DNA of 64,000 nt from JAPLNB01 sp964451955. GTDB taxonomy: Bacteria; Planctomycetota; Phycisphaerae; Tepidisphaerales; Tepidisphaeraceae. The notes under the pieces were generated by a model, which had not been told where the DNA came from, searched no databases, and was given only the letters and a program-made list of their open reading frames with translations. Below are positions 33,122 to 41,262 of this stretch, piece by piece. A program made the translations under genes and the position numbers. Every line of letters begins with the position of its first letter. The first letter of the stretch is position 1. The stretch lies in the NCBI GenBank assembly GCA_964451955.1, contig CAYVKG010000004.1, positions 1-64,000 on the forward strand, written 5' to 3'.

Positions 33122-33997
33122 TCAACGCGTGCGGCTCAACCTTCCCTCATACTCCTTGACCGCTGGGGGAATCTCGGCGACGACCTCTCGCGCGATGACG
33201 CATCGGTGCCCGTGCCTGACCCCCGCCAATTCGCCCGCTTTCCCATGGATCCATACAGCCGCGATTGCGGCTTCAAATGCGGGCATCCCCTGCCCGAGCA
33301 GCGAGCCAATGATGCCGCTGAGCACATCGCCGGCCCCGGCTTTGGCCAGCGAGCAGTCCCCCGTCATGTTCAGATAGTGCCGATGACCATCGGAAACGAC
33401 GGTATGATGTCCCTTGAGGACGACCACCTGGTTGAACGACCTGGCCGCATCCGTTGCGATTTCGATCCGGCCGGCGTCGTCTTTGGGCACGATATCTCGG
33501 TTGATGAGATGAGCCAGACGCGCCATCTCGCCGGGATGTGGGGTGAGTACGGCGCGGGCGGAAAAATGTGCAGGCCATCGTCGCTGCGAGGCGAGAATAT
33601 TCAGCGCATCGGCATCCACGACCATCGGCCTCTCAAGGCGAATCAGGGCAAGAACCCTCCGTTCGATTTCCCGGGACCGCCCCATGCCAGGGCCTATCAC
33701 CAGTGCATCGGCCGCTTCGGCGGCGTCCGACAGCCGGCGTTCGCTGTATCGTTGCCCCAGCGCACATCCGATCAGTTCCGGCACAATCGAAAGCGCCATC
33801 GGCAGGACTTCCCGCGGAAGTGCCACCTGGGCGATGCCGCAGCCGGTTCGCAGGGCGGCAGCGCCGGCCAGCACCGGCGCGCCGATCATTTCCTCGTGGC
33901 CGCCGACGATCAGCACCCGCCCGAACAGCCCCTTGTGCCCGTCAAGAGGTCTTGGCGGCAACACGGGCAACTCATCCGAAGTCACTTGTTGGGTCAT
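33122..33997 (-). CDS. nnrD: ADP/ATP-dependent NAD(P)H-hydrate dehydratase
   Basis: This enzyme repairs hydrated, inactive NAD(P)HX back to NAD(P)H. The 291-residue ribokinase-like protein has GRVLIVGGHEEMIGAPVLAG, ALVIGPGMGRS, VDADALNILA, LTPHPGEMARL and the catalytic-Asp loop AGAGDVLSGIIGSLLGQG. It is the kinase-like domain alone, without the epimerase (NnrE) half often fused to it. The ATG at 33997 has GAGGTG upstream. It lies between the terminator of the fasciclin gene and the divergent gene at 34123. Confidence 0.9.
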   Translation of the reverse strand: MTQQVTSDELPVLPPRPLDGHKGLFGRVLIVGGHEEMIGAPVLAGAAALRTGCGIAQVALPREVLPMALSIVPELIGCALGQRYSERRLSDAAEAADALVIGPGMGRSREIERRVLALIRLERPMVVDADALNILASQRRWPAHFSARAVLTPHPGEMARLAHLINRDIVPKDDAGRIEIATDAARSFNQVVVLKGHHTVVSDGHRHYLNMTGDCSLAKAGAGDVLSGIIGSLLGQGMPAFEAAIAAVWIHGKAGELAGVRHGHRCVIAREVVAEIPPAVKEYEGRLSRTR

Positions 33998-34122
33998 CGC
34001 CACACCTCGGTTGCAGATGCCGGGTTCTCGGTATGAGACACCCGGCCAGACCAATTGTCGCCTGTCCGGGGTCGTTTGTCATGGGTGACGGATCGCAGCG
34101 GGCATGCTATTCTGGACGCCCC

Positions 34123-34917
34123 ATGTTCGACGAACCCGATGAAAGCGCAAAGGAAAAGCCGCTGGACCCGGTCCAGCAGGCGGCGGAAAAATCGAACGAA
34201 TTTCGGATTCACGCCGAGATCTGCGCGGTTTTCGAGGGCCATCGCAAGTTCGGCGCCGAACTGCGATTTGGCCTGGATGCCGAGGTCGCGCGGGACATTC
34301 AGAAGCGCATCGCTCTGCTCGACAAATCAAAGACGCCCGAGAGTCCCGTCCTGCCGCCAAAGGTCGCCCAGGATGCCGCTGCCCTGCTCGGTTTCCCGAA
34401 GACGGGCGCCCTCTCGACCAACGACTATCACATTCACCGTCGCCCGGGCGAATTGATGATCGTTCGCTGGCTTGAGGACAGCCAGGTTGACACGTTTTAC
34501 GAGCGCATCCAGGCTCATTTCGACGTGGCGCTCGAGCAGTATCGCGAAGAAGAGCGGCAGACGCATGAATGGAAGCAGGATCCCCGGACGCTGGCCTACC
34601 TGGACGCACTGGACCGGATCAAGGACCGATTGGCGGACCGGTACCTGCGGGACATGATCAGAAAGCACCGCATTTTCGTGCTCTCAACAATCACCGCGGA
34701 CCAGATGGACATACTGCACCTCTGTGACTATGTAATCGGGGTGCCGGCAGGTGAGATCGTGGGACCCGCGGTTGCCCCGCCGGATGAGCCGACCGCTCTG
34801 GATCGCGCCTGGTTTTTCAAGCTGTTTTCCTTGCGGGGGATGGGCGACAGCGCAGAGAAGATGTGCTTTTTCGCCTACCTGCAGAAGGCCGAGGACACTT
34901 TCGATGCCGATTGGTGA
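34123..34917 (+). CDS. Conserved hypothetical protein
   Basis: This 264-residue soluble protein has an acidic N-terminus and a helical start (NEFRIHAEICAVFEGHRKF). Further on are a charged helical middle (FDVALEQYREEERQTHEW and LDALDRIKDRLADRYLRDMI) and a final stretch with RAWFFKLFSLRGMGD. No signal peptide or membrane helix is seen. I do not recognise the family, and no catalytic motif stands out. It is divergent from nnrD and convergent with the NtrC-type regulator gene. Confidence 0.65.
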   Translation: MFDEPDESAKEKPLDPVQQAAEKSNEFRIHAEICAVFEGHRKFGAELRFGLDAEVARDIQKRIALLDKSKTPESPVLPPKVAQDAAALLGFPKTGALSTNDYHIHRRPGELMIVRWLEDSQVDTFYERIQAHFDVALEQYREEERQTHEWKQDPRTLAYLDALDRIKDRLADRYLRDMIRKHRIFVLSTITADQMDILHLCDYVIGVPAGEIVGPAVAPPDEPTALDRAWFFKLFSLRGMGDSAEKMCFFAYLQKAEDTFDADW

Positions 34918-34952
34918 ACCGTCCCGCCGAGGGCGCGGCGTGTGACCGGTAA

Positions 34953-36308
34953 TCATCCTCGCAAACCGAACTCGTTCAGACGCCGGTGCAGGGTGCGGCG
35001 GCTGATCCCGAGTTGTCGGGCTGCTTCCGTGCGGTTGCCCCGGCAGGTTTCCAGGGCCTTGAGGATTGCCTGCTTGGAGAGGCTGTCCAGGTTGAGTTCG
35101 TTGACAACCTTGGACTCATTCTCTGCAGCGCCGTCGTGGAATCTCTCGGGCAGGTCTTCGGCCGACAGGGTCTTCTTCCCGGTCAGAACGACCAGGCTTT
35201 CCAAAACGTTCTTCAACTCCCGCACGTTGCCAGGCCAGTCGTAATTCGCGAAGGCTTCCAGAAGCGAGGGGTCGATTTCCCGCGGTTCGAAGGAATTCTG
35301 GCGGCAGATCTCGTCAAGGAAGTACCGGGAGAGCAGGGGGATGTCTTCCAGACGATCGCGAAGGGGAGGCAACTCGATTTTCACGACGTTCAGACGGAAG
35401 AACAGGTCCTGGCGGAATCGCCCTTCTTTGGCTTCGGCCTCGAGGTCGCGGGCGGTGGCGGCAACGATGCGGACATCGACCTTCTGGGCATTGGTGGTAC
35501 CCACGGGCGTGACGGCGGAGTCCTCCAGCACGCGGAGGAGTTTGGACTGAAGGCCAAGGGGAAGTTCCCCGATTTCGTCCAGGAGCAGGGTGCCGCCGTT
35601 GCTGGCCTGAAAATAGCCTCGGGCCTTCTGATCAGCGCCGGTGAATGCGCCTCGCTCATGACCAAACAGCGTGGATTCAATCAGGTTTTCCGGGATGGCG
35701 CCGCAGTTGAGCGCGAGAAAGGGGCCGTTCTTCCGGGGACCGGCTTCGTGGAGTGCCCGCGCGACCATTTCCTTGCCCGTGCCGGATTCGCCGCGAACCA
35801 GGACGGTTGTCTTGACGGCCGCCGCCCGGTCGATGAGCGCAAACACCTGCTGCATGGCCGGGCCGTTGCCGATGATGTTCCGGTAGTGCCATCCTTCGCG
35901 GAGCTGGCTTCGGAGCCGGGACAGTTCCTGCCGCAGGCGTTTGTCTTCGAGGACTTTTCTGACTTGGAGCAAGAGTTCCTCCGGGTCGAGTGGTTTGGTG
36001 AGGTAGGCGGCCGCGCCGGCCTTGATGGCGTCGACGGCCTGGGGGATGGTGCCGTAGCCGGTCATGAGCATGACGGCCGTACCGGGATGATTCTGCAGCA
36101 CCCAGCGAAGCAGCTCCCGGCCGTCCACGTTCGGCATGACGAGGTCCGCGAGGACCAAGTCCGTGCCCGCCACAAACGTCCGCATGGCCTCGCGACCATC
36201 GGAGGCGGTTTGCACCTCGTAGCCCTCATCGCGCAGCGCGGCAGCCATGGCGTCCCTCACCGGCGCGTCATCTTCAACCAGCAGAATGTGAAACCCATTC
36301 CCGTTCAT
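34953..36308 (-). CDS. Sigma-54-dependent response regulator (NtrC type)
   Basis: This 451-residue activator has a receiver domain (acid pocket EDD near 12-14, phosphorylatable D55, K near 105) and an AAA+ domain with Walker A GESGTGKE, Walker B GGTLLLDEIGE and the sigma-54 contact loop GAFTGA. A Fis-type HTH is at the C-terminus (NRTEAARQLGISRRTLHRRL). It binds enhancer DNA and drives open-complex formation at sigma-54 promoters. It is the last gene of a leftward three-gene operon whose own promoter is of sigma-54 type (38196-38211), so autoregulation is expected. The start chosen is the ATG of MNGNGFHIL. Confidence 0.93.
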   Translation of the reverse strand: MNGNGFHILLVEDDAPVRDAMAAALRDEGYEVQTASDGREAMRTFVAGTDLVLADLVMPNVDGRELLRWVLQNHPGTAVMLMTGYGTIPQAVDAIKAGAAAYLTKPLDPEELLLQVRKVLEDKRLRQELSRLRSQLREGWHYRNIIGNGPAMQQVFALIDRAAAVKTTVLVRGESGTGKEMVARALHEAGPRKNGPFLALNCGAIPENLIESTLFGHERGAFTGADQKARGYFQASNGGTLLLDEIGELPLGLQSKLLRVLEDSAVTPVGTTNAQKVDVRIVAATARDLEAEAKEGRFRQDLFFRLNVVKIELPPLRDRLEDIPLLSRYFLDEICRQNSFEPREIDPSLLEAFANYDWPGNVRELKNVLESLVVLTGKKTLSAEDLPERFHDGAAENESKVVNELNLDSLSKQAILKALETCRGNRTEAARQLGISRRTLHRRLNEFGLRG

Positions 36309-36372
36309 GCTCTCTGGCACCCTCCCCCCGCTACTCCTGCCCAATCATGAGCGGCGCATCCATTGCCCGCCA

Positions 36373-37767
36373 TTATGAACCCCGGCCGTTTCCGTAATCG
36401 CCGACTGGGGCAGAGCCCGTCTCCTGGACTCCGTCCTCAGAGACGCCTCCGGCAGGTGGTTGCCCGCCGGCACCATCGCCCGACCCGAACAGTGGCAGAC
36501 GCAACGTAAAGGTCGCGCCCTTCCCTTCGACCGAATCGACAGCAACCCCGCCGCCGAAATTGTCCGCAAATCGCTTGACCAGCGCCAACCCGATGCCGCT
36601 GCCTTCTTTCTTGGAGGTGGCAAAAGGCTTGAAAAGGCGGTCTCGCATCTCTTCAGGGATGCCCGGCCCTGTATCCGCCACGGAAATCGTACCCATTCCG
36701 TTCTCTTGCGCGATTCGCACGGTAATCGTGCCGCCTCGCCCCATCGCCTCTTGCGCGTTGAGTACAAGGTTCATCAGGACCTGCCGCAGACCGTGCGGAT
36801 CACAGCCTACCACCACGTTGCCTGCGGCCGACTCAATGACCATGCGCGTCCCGCTCTCCTGAAGCAATTCGCTCATCACCGCCTGGAGTCGGCGGACGGC
36901 GTCGAGCAATTCGACGGGCTCGACGTGCATGGACTGAGCCTTTTCGTGGACGAGGTATTCCTGGAGGAGGCGCTGGATGCGGAGCAGTTCGGCGTCGATC
37001 GTATCGGCCGCGCCCGCGACGCGCTCGGCGTCATTCGCGTTGCGCCGCAGCGAGTGCAACTGAAACCGCAGCGCGGCCAGCGGGTTGCGGATTTCGTGCG
37101 CCAGCACGGCGGCGGCAAGCCCTCGCTCCGCCAGCATGCCTCGCTGCTCCAACTCCGCTCGCTCCCGCTGCATCGCTTCCCGACCCCACAAACGGTAGAT
37201 CACCATGCCCACTGCGGAGATCACGATAATTCCGATGGCAGTCAGGGTAACGACCTTCTGGAGAAGCGGCCAGTAGGCCGAGCGGAAATGGCTTCTCAAC
37301 GCCGGACGCGACAGATCCATGTACACCACGCCGTGAAGATCCCGGGAAACCCTCCAGGAATAGTACTTTCGGTAGCTGTTGGGATCGGCCCCAAGCAGAC
37401 GGTGGATGTCGTCCATGGAACGCGGATACGGGACCTGTTCGCTGCGCGTGACGAAGCCGTATGCGTCCGCCTTGGCGGGCTCGTTCTGCCGCACGTACAG
37501 AAAGGCAACCGCCTGGACCGTCCCATCCCCCATCAGCTCGCCGCGCATCAGGTTCAGCACTTGCTGCGGAGACTCCCACCACCAGGTTGAGGAAAGCTGG
37601 ATTCGGAGGCGATCCGCCAGCGCCTTCGATTTCTCGCTCTCATTCACTTCGTACGAGGCCGTAATTACCCAGATGCTCCACGGGACCGTCAGGACCGCCG
37701 CCAGCGCAAACAAGAACAACGGCGCCAGCCAACGTTTCAGGGATCCTGATCTGTATCCGCCTGCCAC
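36373..37767 (-). CDS. Membrane sensor histidine kinase
   Basis: This 464-residue kinase has two membrane helices (about 13-35 and 172-192) enclosing a periplasmic sensor of about 135 residues, a DHp domain with H224 (AHEIRNPLAAL), and a catalytic domain with an N box (NLVLNAQEAMG), G1 (DTGPGIP) and G2 (GSGIGL). The C-terminal tail of about 40 residues is Gly-rich. The start is GTG at 37767, preceded by GAAGGAGAAGG. The next gene downstream (34953) is its likely NtrC-type partner, and the small receiver upstream may be a second one. Confidence 0.92.
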   Translation of the reverse strand: MAGGYRSGSLKRWLAPLFLFALAAVLTVPWSIWVITASYEVNESEKSKALADRLRIQLSSTWWWESPQQVLNLMRGELMGDGTVQAVAFLYVRQNEPAKADAYGFVTRSEQVPYPRSMDDIHRLLGADPNSYRKYYSWRVSRDLHGVVYMDLSRPALRSHFRSAYWPLLQKVVTLTAIGIIVISAVGMVIYRLWGREAMQRERAELEQRGMLAERGLAAAVLAHEIRNPLAALRFQLHSLRRNANDAERVAGAADTIDAELLRIQRLLQEYLVHEKAQSMHVEPVELLDAVRRLQAVMSELLQESGTRMVIESAAGNVVVGCDPHGLRQVLMNLVLNAQEAMGRGGTITVRIAQENGMGTISVADTGPGIPEEMRDRLFKPFATSKKEGSGIGLALVKRFADNFGGGVAVDSVEGKGATFTLRLPLFGSGDGAGGQPPAGGVSEDGVQETGSAPVGDYGNGRGS

Positions 37768-37788
37768 CCAGCCTTCTCCTTCGGGCCA

Positions 37789-38163
37789 TCAGCGCCTGCT
37801 CATCACATCCTCCACAACCGCCAGCAGGTCCAGCGGATTGACCGGCTTGGTCATCCAACCCGCCAAGACCCCCTCCAGACCCGCCGGACGAAGATGCCTG
37901 ACGTCGAATGCGGTCATCACGACCACCCGCATCGGCGATCCCTCCGCAACGATCTTGCGCAGGAGTTCCAGGCCGCTTCCGTCCGGCAGATTCAGATCCA
38001 ACAGGCACAAAACCGGCCGCTGTTCGTGCACAGCCTGCCAGCCCTGCCGCGCCGTCTCCGCCGTCACCGTGCGATATCCGTGATCCACCAAGAACTGGGA
38101 CAGAGACTCCCTCAACGAGGAGTCGTCTTCCACCAACAGGATGGTCTCGATCGTTTGAGTCAT
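37789..38163 (-). CDS. Single-domain response regulator (CheY-like receiver)
   Basis: This 124-residue receiver domain only, without output domain, has the acid pocket VEDD (residues 11-14), phosphoacceptor D56 (CLLDLNLPDGSG), a Thr (VMTAF) and a Lys (MTKP). It is the first gene of the leftward operon with the kinase and the NtrC-type regulator, so it may be a phosphate relay or sink between them. I place the start at 38163, because the sigma-54 promoter predicts transcription from about 38185, leaving too little room for a start at 38181. Confidence 0.88.
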   Translation of the reverse strand: MTQTIETILLVEDDSSLRESLSQFLVDHGYRTVTAETARQGWQAVHEQRPVLCLLDLNLPDGSGLELLRKIVAEGSPMRVVVMTAFDVRHLRPAGLEGVLAGWMTKPVNPLDLLAVVEDVMSRR

Positions 38164-38195
38164 CACACCTGCACCACTCATATGGCGGGCAATTA

Positions 38196-38211
38196 AGCAA
38201 TGCGAGTGCCA
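38196..38211 (-). promoter_or_regulatory. Sigma-54 promoter of the two-component operon
   Basis: Read leftward, the site is TGGCACTCGCATTGCT: -24 element TGGCAC, five bases, -12 element TTGCT. It matches the consensus TGGCAC-N5-TTGCW exactly. Predicted transcription starts at about 38185, 22 bases before the ATG of the receiver gene. Confidence 0.75.
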
Positions 38212-38226
38212 CCGGCCCTAAAGGGT

Positions 38227-38324
38227 GTGTGCCAGCACTATTATGGACCAACTGGGCCAGATTGTCCCAATCCGTGACCTGAAAAGAAAGTCTGGCACAC
38301 GACGAATGCGGTCTATTCGTCGTG
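38227..38324. promoter_or_regulatory. Palindromic candidate enhancer sites between the sigma-54 promoters
   Basis: Three inverted repeats lie between the promoters. GTGTGCCAG (38227-38235) is inverted at 38292-38300 as CTGGCACAC. TGGACCAA (38244-38251) faces TTGTCCCA (38262-38269), 6 of 8 matches. CACGACGAAT (38298-38307) and ATTCGTCGTG (38315-38324) form a perfect 10-bp palindrome with a 7-base spacer. These are suitable binding sites for the NtrC-type regulator, but this is inferred from position only. Confidence 0.55.
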
Positions 38325-38340
38325 GAATGCCAAATCAATC

Positions 38341-38356
38341 TGGCATGGAAGTTGCA
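38341..38356 (+). promoter_or_regulatory. Rightward sigma-54 promoter
   Basis: TGGCATGGAAGTTGCA: -24 element TGGCAT, five bases, -12 element TTGCA. It fits TGGCAY-N5-TTGCW. Predicted transcription starts at about 38367. A TGGCAT/ATGCCA inverted repeat (38327-38332 and 38341-38346) overlaps the -24 box. Confidence 0.75.
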
Positions 38357-38366
38357 CCAACCCGGC

Positions 38367-38512
38367 CAGCGTTGGTGGTTGAATGGTGAACGGAGACCTT
38401 TAGATAAGGAGGCCGCGGACAACAGTGAATGCGGGAGCCGACAGGCTCCAAACAAAACAGTGTTCTTCCCGGATGGGCCTTGGCGTTGTGAGACGCCAAG
38501 GCCTTATTTCTT
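38367..38512 (+). ncRNA. Predicted sigma-54-driven small RNA or leader RNA
   Basis: The predicted transcript of about 146 bases runs from the sigma-54 start site to a strong terminator, before any supported gene. It contains a CCTT/AAGG mini-hairpin (38397-38409) that would hold the Shine-Dalgarno-like AAGGAGG, a 6-bp hairpin GGAGCC-GACA-GGCTCC (38434-38449) and the terminator stem. A 20-codon frame from 38429 is possible but unconvincing. It may act as a regulatory RNA, or as an attenuator leader of the MFS gene 120 bases downstream. The promoter and terminator are seen; the RNA itself is inferred. Confidence 0.55.
38476..38512 (+). terminator. Intrinsic terminator ending the predicted small RNA
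   Basis: A perfect 11-bp stem (GGCCTTGGCGT with ACGCCAAGGCC), loop TGTGAG and the T-rich tail TTATTTCTT. Confidence 0.9.
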
Positions 38513-38631
38513 GGCGAGTAGGACCGGGAGCCCGCAACTTGTATGGTGCACCCCAGCAAAGGCCCCCGGCGTCGGGGAAACTTGCCGGGTTCGCCAGGGC
38601 CCGCTACCCTGAGCGTCCAGGCAGACACCCC

Positions 38632-39861
38632 ATGTCAACCCAACTCGAAGCACCTCCCGCTCGTTTCATCCAATCGCCGGACATCGATGGGCATCGTAGA
38701 CGTGGGCTTCTCTTCCTCGGGCTGGCGTGCGCGGCAGTCGGGTTCGCCATGACCTCCCAGCTTGCCCTGAACTCGAATTTCACCGCACAGACGATGAATT
38801 TGAGCGGGTTGCAGCAGGGCGTGCTGGAGACTTTTCGCGAGTCGTGCGGGATTACGGCGTTTGGGATTCTGGCCCTGCTGGCGGGGCTGGCGGAGCCGCT
38901 CATCGCGTCGGCGATGCTCGTGCTGCTGGGAGTGGGGCTGGCGTCGTATTGCGTTGTGCCCAACTACGCCTGGCTGATCGTGGCAAGTCTCGTCTGGAGC
39001 CAGGGATTGCACGTTTGGATGCCGCTGCCGAATTCGATGGCGATGTCCCTGGCCGAGCCCGAGCGAGTCGGACACCGCCTCGGTCAGGTTGCAGCAGCCG
39101 GCGCGGCGGGGTCCGGTCTGGGGCTCGCGGTGGCATACATCTTGAACTGGGCGGGGCTCACCATTCGGCCCCTGTGGTTGGTTGCCGGGGCCGCGGCCCT
39201 GTTGGCGGCGGTGGCGTGCCTGGGCATCCCGCGGAACATCAAAACACCCGGTCCCCGGTTTGTAATCCGTCGAAGGTACTCCCTCTATTACCTCATGTGC
39301 TTTCTGGAAGGATGGCGAAAGCAGATCTTCATCGCGTTCGCGGGTTTTCTGCTCGTGAAAAAGTACGACACCCCGTTGTCGACAATGCTGCTGCTTTGGA
39401 TGGCGACGCAGGTGCTGAACTGGTTGACATCCCCGATCGTCGGACGCCTCATTGACCGGATGGGGCAGCGGCCGGTGCTCATGACGTATTTCGCGAGTCT
39501 GACTCTCGTGTTCGTGGGATATGCCACACTCCAGAGCCGGTATGTCCTGTATGCGCTGTTTGTGCTCGACGGGGCGTTCTTTGTGCTCTCAATGGCGCTG
39601 ACGACGTACGTGAATCGGATCGCGCCGACCTCGGAGCACACCCCTACGCTAAGTCTCGGCGTGGCGGCGAATCACGTGGCGGCGGTGGCCATGCCCCTCG
39701 TCGGCGGGTTGATCTGGAAATATGCGGGGTACAACTGGACCTTCTGGATTGGCGCCGCGGCAGCGGCCGGAAGCATTCTGGCCGCCATGCAAATTCCCCC
39801 CGCCGGTCATCGCGGATCATTGCCGCATCCCGGTGGTCTGCAGAACCCGAGCTTGCCATGA
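38632..39861 (+). CDS. Major facilitator superfamily transporter
   Basis: This 409-residue protein has about twelve membrane helices and a typical MFS inter-helix motif in the second half (GRLIDRMGQRPVLM after helix 8). A cytoplasmic Arg-rich stretch (FVIRRRYSLYYL) separates the halves. The substrate is unknown. The ATG at 38632 has no strong ribosome site; the frame is open upstream to 38425, but that part would run through the terminator. Its stop overlaps the start of the nitrilase-like gene (ATGA at 39858), so the two are coupled. It may respond to the upstream sigma-54 promoter through read-through. Confidence 0.85.
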   Translation: MSTQLEAPPARFIQSPDIDGHRRRGLLFLGLACAAVGFAMTSQLALNSNFTAQTMNLSGLQQGVLETFRESCGITAFGILALLAGLAEPLIASAMLVLLGVGLASYCVVPNYAWLIVASLVWSQGLHVWMPLPNSMAMSLAEPERVGHRLGQVAAAGAAGSGLGLAVAYILNWAGLTIRPLWLVAGAAALLAAVACLGIPRNIKTPGPRFVIRRRYSLYYLMCFLEGWRKQIFIAFAGFLLVKKYDTPLSTMLLLWMATQVLNWLTSPIVGRLIDRMGQRPVLMTYFASLTLVFVGYATLQSRYVLYALFVLDGAFFVLSMALTTYVNRIAPTSEHTPTLSLGVAANHVAAVAMPLVGGLIWKYAGYNWTFWIGAAAAAGSILAAMQIPPAGHRGSLPHPGGLQNPSLP

Positions 39862-41105
39862 GGACTTTGCTTCGGTTTGACAATTTCGACTCTCCCACCG
39901 GCTGGACCACCTGGACTCCCAGGCCCGAGATTTCGCCACTCTTCGCGATCGATCCGTATGCAGGCCGGGAGCGACACGGCGCCCTTCGGATCAGCGGCGA
40001 CTGCTCGCCCGCCGCTCACGGATCTTGGAGGCATCCCGTCGGGCCTATTGCGGGCGCTCAACCGTACAAGCTGGTTGTCCACTACCGCACAAGTGCGATT
40101 GCGTTTCCGCAACAGTGCGTCTCGGCGAGGCTCGATTGGCGTGACAATCAGGGCAATCGCCCCCGACAGCCGGACAACGCGATTGCGACCCGTGAGGATG
40201 GGGAGTGGTCGAAGATCGAGTATGTGACGATGGCGCCCGACAGGGCAACTTCGGTCACGATCGAACTCGAACTGCGATGGGCCCCCGGCGGAGTCGTCTG
40301 GTTTGACTCACTCGATTTCGCCCAGATCGACGCCGCCCCGACGCGCCCCGTCCGCATCGCCACGGTCTTCCACCGACCACGAGACATGGACTCGCCGAGA
40401 CACGCGGTCGCGAGCTTCTGCCGGCTGATTGACCAGGCGAAGCCGGCGGCAGACCTGATTTGTCTGCCGGAGGGGGTCTCGGTTGTCGGCACGGGACGGT
40501 CCTATTATGACGTGGCGGAACCGCTGGCCGGGCCAACCGTCGCAACGCTGGGGGAATTGGCTCGGCAACATAAGGCGAATGTCGTGGCGGGGCTCTACGA
40601 ACGGGTCGGCCCGGAAATCTACAACACATCGGTCCTGATCGACCGCGCAGGGCGCGTCATCGGATCCTACCGCAAGACCCACCTGCCCCAGGAGGAGGTT
40701 GAGGCCGGAATCACCCCGGGCGACTCGTTTCCGACCTTTGCCGCGGACTTTGGGCGAATCGGGATGATGATCTGCTGGGATGTACAGTTCCCCGAGGCCG
40801 CGCGCCGACTGGCAAGAAACGGGGCGGAACTGATCGCACTGCCGATCTGGGGCGGCAGCGACGTCCTGGCCAGGGCGAGGGCCATCGAGAACCACGTCTT
40901 CCTCGTGTCGGCGACGTACGACATGCGCAGCTTTCTCGTGGCGCCGGATGGCAAGGTCTTGGCGGAGGCAACGAAAGACCAGGCGGTGGCCGTGGCGGGA
41001 ATCGACCTGGCGCAGATCTTCTATCAGCCCTGGCTGGGCGACATGCGACACCGAACGTGGAAGGAAGCACGGTTTGACCTGCCGGCAGAGCGCCCACCGA
41101 CTTGA
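39858..41105 (+). CDS. Carbon-nitrogen hydrolase with N-terminal beta-sandwich domain
   Basis: In this 415-residue protein, residues 1-155 are a beta-rich carbohydrate-binding-like domain (FDNFDSPTGWTTW, VWFDSLDFAQI). Residues 165-405 are a nitrilase-superfamily hydrolase with the triad E205 (CLPEGVSV), K273 (SYRKTHLP) and C306 (MMICWDVQFPE). There is no signal peptide, so it is cytoplasmic as far as I can see. The superfamily cleaves non-peptide C-N bonds (nitriles, amides, carbamoyl groups). Coupling to the MFS gene suggests it acts on the compound that transporter moves. This is a second such hydrolase, after 19454-21412. Confidence 0.85.
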   Translation: MRTLLRFDNFDSPTGWTTWTPRPEISPLFAIDPYAGRERHGALRISGDCSPAAHGSWRHPVGPIAGAQPYKLVVHYRTSAIAFPQQCVSARLDWRDNQGNRPRQPDNAIATREDGEWSKIEYVTMAPDRATSVTIELELRWAPGGVVWFDSLDFAQIDAAPTRPVRIATVFHRPRDMDSPRHAVASFCRLIDQAKPAADLICLPEGVSVVGTGRSYYDVAEPLAGPTVATLGELARQHKANVVAGLYERVGPEIYNTSVLIDRAGRVIGSYRKTHLPQEEVEAGITPGDSFPTFAADFGRIGMMICWDVQFPEAARRLARNGAELIALPIWGGSDVLARARAIENHVFLVSATYDMRSFLVAPDGKVLAEATKDQAVAVAGIDLAQIFYQPWLGDMRHRTWKEARFDLPAERPPT

Positions 41106-41262
41106 CCGCCCCACCATCCTCAGATACGACCGCGTTCCACCGAGCAATCCCCTGACGCTTCATGGCGTTCAACTCCCGAACCAGGGAGTGTCTTGCCTGT
41201 GTTGGCTTCCGGGGCAATCCGAATTATCCTACGTCCACTGTCACCATCAGGAGACCAACAAC

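Larger units (their letters stand above)
38164..38631. other. Divergent sigma-54 control region
   Basis: These 468 non-coding bases separate the two-component operon (leftward) from the MFS gene (rightward). They contain two back-to-back sigma-54 promoters, several inverted repeats between them and, on the right, a predicted short transcript with terminator. Each is listed separately. Confidence 0.75.

Noticed and set aside
38367..38512. CsrB/RsmY-like GGA-motif RNA
   Set aside because: About five GGA motifs occur in 146 bases, but about two to three are expected by chance in DNA of this composition and they are not in conserved loops, so I do not make the claim.
38425..38631. An N-terminal extension of the MFS gene from 38425
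   Set aside because: It would translate through the perfect terminator hairpin and has no membrane or signal features. The protein makes sense from the ATG at 38632.
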